This document shows positions 53,978 through 60,194 of a stretch of 60,194 nt of DNA, in pieces (position 1 is the stretch's first letter; every line of letters begins with the position of its first letter). Where the stretch lies: assembly GCF_015207265.1 (NCBI RefSeq), contig NZ_JADEXE010000005.1, forward strand, positions 1 to 60,194, written 5' to 3'. Position numbers and translations under genes: made by a program. The notes beneath the pieces are model-generated. The model was not told the DNA's origin. It did no database searches and worked only from the letters and a program-made list of their open reading frames with translations. The stretch comes from Nodosilinea sp. LEGE 07298. Lineage in GTDB: Bacteria > Cyanobacteriota > Cyanobacteriia > Phormidesmidales > Phormidesmidaceae.

Positions 53978-54021
53978 GGAGAGCCGTAGGGCCGCGATTA
54001 ATCGTAGCCCTACGGCTCTCC
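53978..54021. repeat. 44-bp near-perfect palindrome
   Basis: GGAGAGCCGTAGGGC (53978-53992) and GCCCTACGGCTCTCC (54007-54021) are perfect 15-bp inverted arms, and the centre contains CGATTAATCG. It lies between the divergent upp and DUF1232 genes. It may be a dispersed repeat, a protein site or a transcript-end structure. Confidence 0.6.
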
Positions 54022-54127
54022 CTATACGGTCGATTCGGTGTAAAAACCCCGCTTTTACAGAGGTAAGCCACACCTGCCCCCAGGCTTTAGTTCTGTCAAG
54101 ATAGGCATATCAGCGAAGGAGATAGCA

Positions 54128-54442
54128 ATGGCAAAACGATTTTTTGGTAAGCCTTTTATGAACTGGTACCGCCAGCTACTGCGGAACTCGAAATATCGTT
54201 GGGTGGTGTTATTTGGCACCCTGGTTTACCTGGTCAGCCCCATTGATATTTCTCCTGATGTATTCCCTGTTTTAGGCTGGATTGACGATGGCTTAGTCGC
54301 CACGATCGCCATTACCGAAATCACCCAAATTTTGCTCGATCGCAAGCGCAATCTGCGCCAGGTCGATGAGACTATTGCCACGACAGAGGCTGTAGATACA
54401 AACGAAACCATCATTGATGTCGATTCTGTCGCCGTAATGTAA
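54128..54442 (+). CDS. DUF1232-family small membrane protein
   Basis: A 104-residue protein with one hydrophobic region and the DUF1232 signature: LFGTLVYLVSPIDISPDVFP followed by VLGWIDDGLVATIAIT (about 34-69). The C-terminal 35 residues are Thr/Asp-rich. The family is widespread and of unknown function. A normal ribosome-binding site (GAAGGAG) lies just upstream. Confidence 0.87.
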   Translation: MAKRFFGKPFMNWYRQLLRNSKYRWVVLFGTLVYLVSPIDISPDVFPVLGWIDDGLVATIAITEITQILLDRKRNLRQVDETIATTEAVDTNETIIDVDSVAVM

Positions 54443-54559
54443 CGTTGCCGAGCCATGCTCATGGATATTTCTCTTGAGCCAAAAAAGCTCGCCATCAAGA
54501 CAACCTAAACAGCCTTACCCCCCCATTTTCTAAGCAACAAAAAAGTAGGAGAAGCCCTC

Positions 54560-55183
54560 ATGACTAATACTGTGCAAGACCGCGTTAAGACCGAGTGGGA
54601 AAAAGCCCAGAAAGAAGGTGGTCAGCGCCTAGAACGGATCCGCGACATTGTTAAAGCCGCTGCGATCGAAACCTTGGCCGAGCTTAGAGAAGGCTCTGGC
54701 GAAATCGAAACTCAGGGGCGCAAAACCCTGGCCGAAATGATTGAGCAACTGAAAGCCAACGAGGCTACCGACGCGGCCACCGCTGAAGCCGTCGCCGATG
54801 CTGTTGCTGAGGCCGTTCAGGCTGAAGCAGCCCAAGCCGAGGCGGCCTCCACTGAGACATCTGAAGCCAAGACCCCTACCTGGACTCAAATCTTTGCCGA
54901 CCTGCGCTACCTAGCCAACGATCGCAAAGTAGACTGGGCTCAGCAGCTGCTCGCCAGCCTGCAAACCCACATCGATCGCTTTGACACCGATATGGCTACC
55001 GAGTACGGCGATCGCTACAGTCCGTTTCGCACTCTAGTGCGCGGGGTGCGCTCTTTGATCGCTATGGCCTATAGCAAAGTTAGCCAAACCGCTGAGCCCG
55101 CCGCTCCCACCCCCGTCCAGATTGAGGTAATTGAGGTGCTGGACGAGGCCGAATCTCGTCAGGATGATTCAACCAGCGCGTAG
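54560..55183 (+). CDS. Hypothetical helical protein
   Basis: A 207-residue protein I do not recognise. It is strongly helical: a charged N-terminal segment (KTEWEKAQKEGGQRLERIRD), a long Ala/Glu-rich stretch (about 70-110) and a C-terminal domain (YSPFRTLVRGVRSLIAMAYS). No membrane helix is present. The Ala-rich region resembles amphipathic helices that coat lipid bodies or bind membranes, but no firm family is seen. A strong terminator follows at 55220-55249. Confidence 0.6.
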   Translation: MTNTVQDRVKTEWEKAQKEGGQRLERIRDIVKAAAIETLAELREGSGEIETQGRKTLAEMIEQLKANEATDAATAEAVADAVAEAVQAEAAQAEAASTETSEAKTPTWTQIFADLRYLANDRKVDWAQQLLASLQTHIDRFDTDMATEYGDRYSPFRTLVRGVRSLIAMAYSKVSQTAEPAAPTPVQIEVIEVLDEAESRQDDSTSA

Positions 55184-55219
55184 GTTGACGTTAGTTGTGT
55201 GATGAACCCTTAGATAACC

Positions 55220-55249
55220 AAAAAGCGCTGCGATCGCAGCGCTTTTTTT
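55220..55249 (+). terminator. Intrinsic terminator built on a HIP1 octamer
   Basis: AAAAA, then the 18-bp palindrome GCGCTGCGATCGCAGCGC (55225-55242), then seven T. The centre is the HIP1 octamer GCGATCGC (55230-55237). It should end the transcript of the helical-protein gene. The remainder of the 55184-55477 gap shows no gene. Confidence 0.85.
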
Positions 55250-55477
55250 GTGGCGTCAGCCAAAATCCTGAGAACAGTAACAAACCTGCATCATTAACAT
55301 TGCGGTCTGCGAACCTGTGCAACGTTTCCTGGCAACGGGTTAACGATCCGCTAAGCCGCTTGGTAGAACAATGAAACTAAGGTTGGGCAGCTAGCTCTGG
55401 CCTAACCCACTATCAATAGTCAAAGACCGGCCTTAAAGGCCATCGCAATATCCTTACACTTTGGCGAGTGTTTACCT

Positions 55478-56389
55478 ATGGTTAGCTCTCCTCTCGCCTC
55501 GTCGTCTCCGTCACCTCAACGCCAGCAGGTCGGCCGACCAGCCGCTGCCGACCACCAGCTGGCCTTGGCCGTAGCCGATGATGCTTTTCTGCGATCGCTA
55601 TTAACTGACAGCCTGCCTGCGATCGCCCGCCCCCACGAAATTGGCTCTGTCACTGTCGAAGTCGGCGTACCCCTGCCCACCCAGGGCCGTATGGATGCCG
55701 TCCTTACCTTCGAGCACATCAACTGTGTGCTGGCCGGGTCCTATCCCGAGGCACCACCGCCCCCCAACTTAAGTAACCATCGGCAGTACGAAGCCATTAC
55801 CCCCTGCCATTCAGATCTGTCTACCCTGGCACACAATGTGCCCCTGACTGAAGCCGAGGCACTGCTAGCACGATCGGGCTTTACCGACAGCGATATTCAG
55901 CACATTCTCAATTTGCCTAACCAGGGATGGCACAAGTCGTGGTGGTACAGCCTCACCGCCGAAGGCTTTCTCACGGTGCCGTTTCAGCGCTCCATTCGCA
56001 GTCGCTGCTATACCGACGGCACGGTCACGCTGCAATTTAAAGACCACTATGCCCAGCAGCGCCCCGAGGGGTTTCACAGCCAGCCCCAAAAACTGCCGGT
56101 GATCGTGCATTCAGCCCAGGTTAGTTTTTGCGACAATCTGGCTCACATCAATCTCAGCCGCCAAGCCTTAGCCACGCCTCAGGCCATCTTGATCGCCGAC
56201 GACCTATCAGAACTAGAGGTAGAGGGCTACATTCGCCAAAACGTCAGTCTCTATCGGCAGCGCAGTCTAGAGCATTTGCTCAACGCCAACTGCCGCTCCT
56301 GCGGTCAGGCCAAGTGCCCGCTTCAGGGGGTAGACTCGTCGCCTGTGCTGGCCTGTAGATCGTTTAAGCCCATAGACGTGGGCGTATAA
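55478..56389 (+). CDS. Conserved protein with C-terminal Cys cluster
   Basis: A 303-residue protein I do not recognise. The N-terminus is Ser/Pro-rich, then a soluble alpha/beta body with SLTAEGFLTVPFQRSIRSRC and a C-terminal Cys cluster: NCRSCGQAKCPLQG then LACRSFKP (about 272-295), which could bind zinc or an iron-sulphur cluster. No signal peptide is seen. The end of the gene overlaps a small minus-strand gene by 67 bp. Confidence 0.65.
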   Translation: MVSSPLASSSPSPQRQQVGRPAAADHQLALAVADDAFLRSLLTDSLPAIARPHEIGSVTVEVGVPLPTQGRMDAVLTFEHINCVLAGSYPEAPPPPNLSNHRQYEAITPCHSDLSTLAHNVPLTEAEALLARSGFTDSDIQHILNLPNQGWHKSWWYSLTAEGFLTVPFQRSIRSRCYTDGTVTLQFKDHYAQQRPEGFHSQPQKLPVIVHSAQVSFCDNLAHINLSRQALATPQAILIADDLSELEVEGYIRQNVSLYRQRSLEHLLNANCRSCGQAKCPLQGVDSSPVLACRSFKPIDVGV

Positions 56390-56574
56390 ATCTGCCCCGG
56401 CGGGTGCAGCATAACCGGCATTTTGCTGGCCGTAGCGTGGCGCTGAATTTGTCCCCAGCTGAGGGTTACAGCTCCGCCCGCCAAAATCAATCCAAACAAG
56501 GCCAGGGAGACTTTTTCCTCCGCTGATCCCATAAGGCCATCGACAGCGCCAACGGTGAGCGCTGTGGCCAACAA
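56323..56574 (-). CDS. Small membrane protein, possible non-ATG start upstream
   Basis: The frame from TTG 56574 gives 83 residues starting MLATALTVGAVDGLMGSAEE, with one hydrophobic helix (about 22-40, KVSLALFGLILAGGAVTLSW). The frame stays open for about ten more codons upstream (reading KALFRKQPL in front), with GGGAG nearby but no ATG, GTG or TTG at the expected place. The residues in front look like a natural N-terminus, so the true start may be a rare codon. It overlaps the preceding gene convergently. Confidence 0.4.
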   Translation of the reverse strand: MLATALTVGAVDGLMGSAEEKVSLALFGLILAGGAVTLSWGQIQRHATASKMPVMLHPPGQIYTPTSMGLNDLQASTGDESTP

Positions 56575-56646
56575 TGGTTGTTTTCGAAACAGCGCTTTGA
56601 TGGTCAGTCTCCCAATAAATACAAGGACGCAGAGGGGAAATGGTCA

Positions 56647-56726
56647 GGGGTTAAGGTGCGAGGTTTGGGGTGCGGGTTCAAGGCAAAGCGCCAGACCCTG
56701 TGCCTTAAACCTGAGACCTAGACCCT
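56647..56726. repeat. Dispersed imperfect inverted repeat, copy 2
   Basis: Shares the pattern of the 45254-45325 repeat: a GGGGTTAAGG.TGCGAGG left half and an ACCCTGTGCCTTAAACC right half. It lies between the 56323-56574 frame and the Hlip gene. Confidence 0.5.
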
Positions 56727-56728
56727 TT

Positions 56729-56917
56729 CTACCGCAGCCCCAGCCAGGTCACGATCGCCTGCCCAGTCGCCAGCTCAAGCAGCACCAGCGCCACAAACCC
56801 AATCATGGCGGCGCGCCCGTTTAGCCGTTCGGCATAGTCGTTAAAGCCCGCCTTGGAGCGTTCAATGGTGGGGGTAACGGTAGGTTCGAGATTGGCCATG
56901 GGTGCAGGTAGTGTCAT
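56729..56917 (-). CDS. hli: High-light-inducible protein (Hlip/SCP)
   Basis: A 62-residue thylakoid protein with one membrane helix. The chlorophyll-binding signature is present: AERLNGRAAMIGFVALVLLE (about 29-48), ending TGQAIVTWLGLR. Hlips bind chlorophyll and carotenoid near photosystem II and form part of the stress response to high light. The N-terminal 27 residues are a soluble leader. The symbol is a family-level name. Confidence 0.93.
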   Translation of the reverse strand: MTLPAPMANLEPTVTPTIERSKAGFNDYAERLNGRAAMIGFVALVLLELATGQAIVTWLGLR

Positions 56918-57045
56918 TTATTTTCTTAGACTACCCTATGGATTGTTCATTGTGGCACAGGGTATGACGGCTTCTTTGCGCTTGCCTTGGACGTCAGCTT
57001 CGCCCCTTACAATAGAAGCTCAATCCTCGACCCCAAGAAACCGCT

Positions 57046-60006
57046 GTGGCAGCAACCCCCTCTCAGGCCGACCGGCCCACCCTCATGCTGGTAGATGGCC
57101 ATTCCCTGGCCTTTCGCTCGTACTACGCTTTTGCCAAAAATGCCGACGGCGGTTTACGGACATCGACCGGCATTCCCACCAGCGTGTGCTACGGCTTTTT
57201 AAAGTCTTTGCTCGACATGATGGAGGTCGAAAAGCCCCAGTACGCCGCCGTGGCCTTTGACCTAGCCCAGCCCACCTTTCGCCACGAGGCCGATGCCACC
57301 TACAAAGATGGTCGCCCCGAGGCACCGGAGGGGTTTACAGAGGATGTCAAAAATCTCAACGAGTTGCTGGCCGACTTTGGGCTGAATATCTACGTGGCTC
57401 CTGGCTTTGAGGCCGACGACGTGATCGGCACCCTGGCGACTAAGGCGCTGGCCGAGGGGTTTTGCGTCAAAATTCTCAGCGGCGACCAGGATTTATTTCA
57501 GCTGATCGACCCCGACGAGTGCATTACGGTGCTGCACCTGGGCAACGCCTTTGCTAAAGGGGCTAAGAATGGCCTGGCTCAGGAATTCAAAATTGAGGAG
57601 GTCAAGGCCAAGCTCGATATTTTTCCGCACCAGGTGGTGGACTATAAAGCGCTGTGCGGCGACTCGTCAGACAATATCCCCGGAGTGAAAGGCATTGGAG
57701 CCAAAACGGCAGCCAAGCTGCTGGCAGAGTACGGCGATTTAGATGCCATCTACGCCGACCTCGACAACATTAAGGGCGCAACCCAGAAAAAGCTGGTCGA
57801 AGGCAAAGAGTCGGCCTACCACTCGCGCTACATGGCCAAGATCGTTACCGATGTGGATATACCGATTAATCTGGCCACCTGCAAGCTAGATGGGTTTGAC
57901 CCCGATGTAGTCATTCCAGCCCTTAAAAAGCTGGAGTTTCAAAACTTTGTGAACCGGTTGGGCAAGCTGCAAATTGCCTTTGGCGGCGCGGCGGCAGGTG
58001 AGACCGCTGCCAAGGCCGCTCAAGCCCTGACCACTAACAATACTGGAAACGATCAACCATCCACTAAACCCCGCTTTCAAGATACGGGTGGGGCCGATGT
58101 GGCTTTCTTTACGGCGGAGGAAACCGATAATGCCCAGGGCGTAGACGAAGTGGCGATCGCCCCCCAAATCATTACCACCGAAGCCCAACTCTACGAACTG
58201 CTCGACATTCTTTCAGCCCAAAAGAACCCCGCCACCCCCGTCGCCTGGGATACCGAAACTACGTCCCTAGAGCCTAGAGATGCCACTCTGGTGGGCATTG
58301 GCTGCTGCTGGGGCACCGGGCGCGATCAGATGGCTTACATCCCGGTCGGTCATGCCGAAGGTCAGAATCTTCCTATAGACATGGTGCTGGACAACCTGCG
58401 TCCAATTCTCGAAAGCGACGAGTTCCCTAAGGCGCTGCAAAATGCTAAGTACGATCGCCTGGTGCTGCGCCACCAGGGCATTCAACTGGCGGGGGTGGTG
58501 TTTGACACTATGCTGGCTAGCTACGTGCTGAATCCTGAAACCAGCCATAATCTGACAGATTTGAGCCTGCGCTACCTTAACCTGGTAGCCCAGAGCTATG
58601 AGGATCTAGTGCCCAAGGGCAAGACGATTGCCGATATGGCGATCGCCGACGTCGCTAACTACTGCGGGGCCGACGTTCACACCACCTATCTACTGGTGCC
58701 CAAGCTACAGGCTGAGTTAGATCAGGTGCCCGATCTCAACACCCTGTTCACTGAAGTCGAAATTCCCCTAGAGCCGGTGCTGGCCGAGATGGAAAGCACC
58801 GGCATTCGAGTTGACCCCGACTATCTAGCCACGTTCTCAAAACAACTCGAAACCGACCTGGCCCGCATTGAGCAAGCCGCTTATGAACATGCCGGAGAAA
58901 CGTTTAATCTGGGCTCTCCCAAACAGCTGAGCGTGCTGTTTTTTGAGAAGCTAGGCCTCGACAAGCGCAAGTCGCGCAAAAACAAATCGGGCGGCTATTC
59001 TACCGATGCATCGACCCTCGAAAAGCTCCAGGGCGACCATGCCGTGGTGGATCTAGTGGTCGAGCACCGCACCCTCTCGAAGCTGAAATCGACCTACGTT
59101 GATGCCCTGCCCACCCTGATTCGCCCCGATACCCACCGGGTACACACCGACTTTAACCAAGCGGTAACGGCGACGGGGCGGCTGTCGTCGTCAAACCCGA
59201 ACCTGCAAAATATTCCCATTCGCACCGCCTTTAGCCGTCAAATTCGAGCGGCGTTTATTCCAGAAAAAGGGTGGCGACTGGTAGCAGCCGACTACTCGCA
59301 GATCGAGCTGCGTATTCTTGCCCACCTCAGCGGCGAGTCGGTGCTCGTAGACGCCTACAACAACAATGACGACGTTCACGGTCTCACCGCCAAACTGCTG
59401 TTTGAGAAAGACGAGATTACTTCAGAAGAGCGGCGGGCAGGTAAGGTAATCAACTTTGGCATTATCTACGGCATGGGGGCCTCACGCTTTGCCAGGGAAG
59501 CAGGAGTAAGCCGTGCCGATGCCAAGACCTTTATCGATCGCTACTACGATCGCTATCCCAAGGTTTTCGAGTACCTACAGCAGATGCAGCGCGAGGCGAT
59601 CGCCCAGGGCTACGTGCAAACTATTTGCGGCAGGCGGCGGTATTTCAACTTTACCGATGGCAAGCTGCGATCGCTGCGCGGCACTGACCCCAGCTCTATC
59701 GATTTAGACTCTCTCCGCCCCGGCGGCTACGATGCCGGATCGCTGCGTGCGGCGGCTAATGCCCCCATCCAGGGCAGCAGCGCCGACATCATCAAAATCG
59801 CCATGATTCGCCTGCACGAATTGCTGAAAGATTATCAGGCTAATTTACTGCTGCAAGTCCACGACGAACTGATATTTGAGGTACCCCCCGCCGAGTGGGA
59901 CGAGCTAGAAGACAAGATCACCGCCGTGATGGAATCGGCGGTGACGCTCAAGGTGCCCCTCAAAGTCGAGGCCCACGCTGGCCCCAACTGGATGGAAGCC
60001 AAGTAA
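57046..60006 (+). CDS. polA: DNA polymerase I PolA
   Basis: Repairs and finishes DNA. The 986-residue product starts at GTG 57046 and has all three parts. The 5' nuclease domain (about 1-300) has DGHSLAFRSYYAF, SGDQDLFQL and GDSSDNIPGVKGIGAKTAA. The 3' exonuclease domain has Asp in AWDTETTSL (about 401-404) plus the YCGADVHTTY end, so proofreading looks intact. The polymerase has motif A DYSQIELRILAHLSGE (about 748), motif B KVINFGIIYGMGASRF and motif C VHDELIFEV (about 938). Longer than E. coli Pol I (928) mainly by linker. Confidence 0.95.
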   Translation: MAATPSQADRPTLMLVDGHSLAFRSYYAFAKNADGGLRTSTGIPTSVCYGFLKSLLDMMEVEKPQYAAVAFDLAQPTFRHEADATYKDGRPEAPEGFTEDVKNLNELLADFGLNIYVAPGFEADDVIGTLATKALAEGFCVKILSGDQDLFQLIDPDECITVLHLGNAFAKGAKNGLAQEFKIEEVKAKLDIFPHQVVDYKALCGDSSDNIPGVKGIGAKTAAKLLAEYGDLDAIYADLDNIKGATQKKLVEGKESAYHSRYMAKIVTDVDIPINLATCKLDGFDPDVVIPALKKLEFQNFVNRLGKLQIAFGGAAAGETAAKAAQALTTNNTGNDQPSTKPRFQDTGGADVAFFTAEETDNAQGVDEVAIAPQIITTEAQLYELLDILSAQKNPATPVAWDTETTSLEPRDATLVGIGCCWGTGRDQMAYIPVGHAEGQNLPIDMVLDNLRPILESDEFPKALQNAKYDRLVLRHQGIQLAGVVFDTMLASYVLNPETSHNLTDLSLRYLNLVAQSYEDLVPKGKTIADMAIADVANYCGADVHTTYLLVPKLQAELDQVPDLNTLFTEVEIPLEPVLAEMESTGIRVDPDYLATFSKQLETDLARIEQAAYEHAGETFNLGSPKQLSVLFFEKLGLDKRKSRKNKSGGYSTDASTLEKLQGDHAVVDLVVEHRTLSKLKSTYVDALPTLIRPDTHRVHTDFNQAVTATGRLSSSNPNLQNIPIRTAFSRQIRAAFIPEKGWRLVAADYSQIELRILAHLSGESVLVDAYNNNDDVHGLTAKLLFEKDEITSEERRAGKVINFGIIYGMGASRFAREAGVSRADAKTFIDRYYDRYPKVFEYLQQMQREAIAQGYVQTICGRRRYFNFTDGKLRSLRGTDPSSIDLDSLRPGGYDAGSLRAAANAPIQGSSADIIKIAMIRLHELLKDYQANLLLQVHDELIFEVPPAEWDELEDKITAVMESAVTLKVPLKVEAHAGPNWMEAK

Positions 60007-60053
60007 CAGCGTGGCTGAACCAAGCCTGAGTTCGACAGCGCCAAGTGACCCTT

Positions 60054-60194
60054 TTAGGGCGTTAACGAAAAATGACAGGCCGCCCAGTGCTCTGGCCCAA
60101 CATTCTGTAGAATCGGCATGGCTTGTTGGCAGCGATCCTCGCCTTGGGGGCAGCGACCATAGAGTCGGCAGACGTTGGGGTTGGGGTCGATGGG
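60054..60194 (-). CDS. Oligopeptide-type ABC transporter ATPase, C-terminal end (runs off the right edge)
   Basis: On the minus strand the frame entering at 60194 reads PIDPNPNVCRLYGRCPQGED, then CQQAMPILQNVGPEHWAACH and FSLTP before a TAA at 60054-60056. This matches the C-terminal region of dipeptide/oligopeptide ABC ATPases (the C-x5-C with a later Trp-Ala-Ala-Cys-His), where these Cys can bind an iron-sulphur cluster. Only 46 residues are in the window, so the Walker motifs are not seen. Convergent to polA. Confidence 0.72.
   Translation of the reverse strand, partial: PIDPNPNVCRLYGRCPQGEDRCQQAMPILQNVGPEHWAACHFSLTP

Noticed and set aside
1-60194. tRNA, rRNA, CRISPR arrays and complete insertion sequences
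   Set aside because: No cloverleaf-like tracts, no direct-repeat/spacer pattern and no transposase frames were found on either strand by eye.

Overview
This window looks like chromosome from a cyanobacterium. The octamer GCGATCGC (HIP1) is scattered through it. It carries a phycobiliprotein lyase (CpcS type), a high-light-inducible protein, the cyanobacterial glucolipid synthase MgdA, the pilus/biofilm protein EbsA, LL-diaminopimelate aminotransferase, and several small families known mainly from cyanobacteria. Base composition and gene style suggest a GC-rich Leptolyngbya/Nodosilinea-like lineage, but that placement is inference. No tRNA, rRNA, CRISPR array or complete insertion sequence was seen.

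Layout. 1-5279 (minus): outer-membrane block bamA-lpxC-fabZ-lpxA-lpxB, with purC upstream. 6384-8439: dapL and hisG. 8871-12050: an MFS carrier and a convergent sodium:solute symporter. The symporter leader carries a clear ykkC/guanidine-I type riboswitch with an overlapping terminator (12100-12275, minus). 12571-18182: membrane protein, methyltransferase, SRPBCC protein, orphan histidine kinase, HerA-like ATPase. 18252-20458 (minus): mgdA, a YciI-like gene and smpB. 20734-29436 (plus): a long run of small housekeeping and unknown genes ending with a tandem-domain nucleotide cyclase. 29667-33389: three DUF202 membrane proteins and an LCP cell-wall ligase. 33780-37237: manC, two unknown genes, a 101-bp MITE with an 8-bp target duplication, and a BtuF-like protein.

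37400-40700 is the accessory region. It is visibly more AT-rich than its surroundings. It holds a degenerate 42-bp tandem repeat array, an NmrA-like gene, an LRAT/NCEH-type gene split by an in-frame TAG just before its catalytic Cys, a VapBC-like toxin-antitoxin pair and a GFA-family gene. Two of the junctions carry attC-like sites (CTAAC/GTTAG outer arms, paired inner boxes, one unpaired base), and a third is weaker. No integrase is in view. I read the region as a possible integron-like cassette cluster without an integrase.

40748-60194 returns to core genes: a WD40 protein, an EF-G-like GTPase, a RecB/Cas4-like nuclease, hemE divergent from cpcS, a duplicated-domain surface protein with an XRE regulator, lysS, upp, a DUF1232 protein, an Hlip, polA, and the C-terminal end of an oligopeptide-type ABC transporter ATPase at the right edge.
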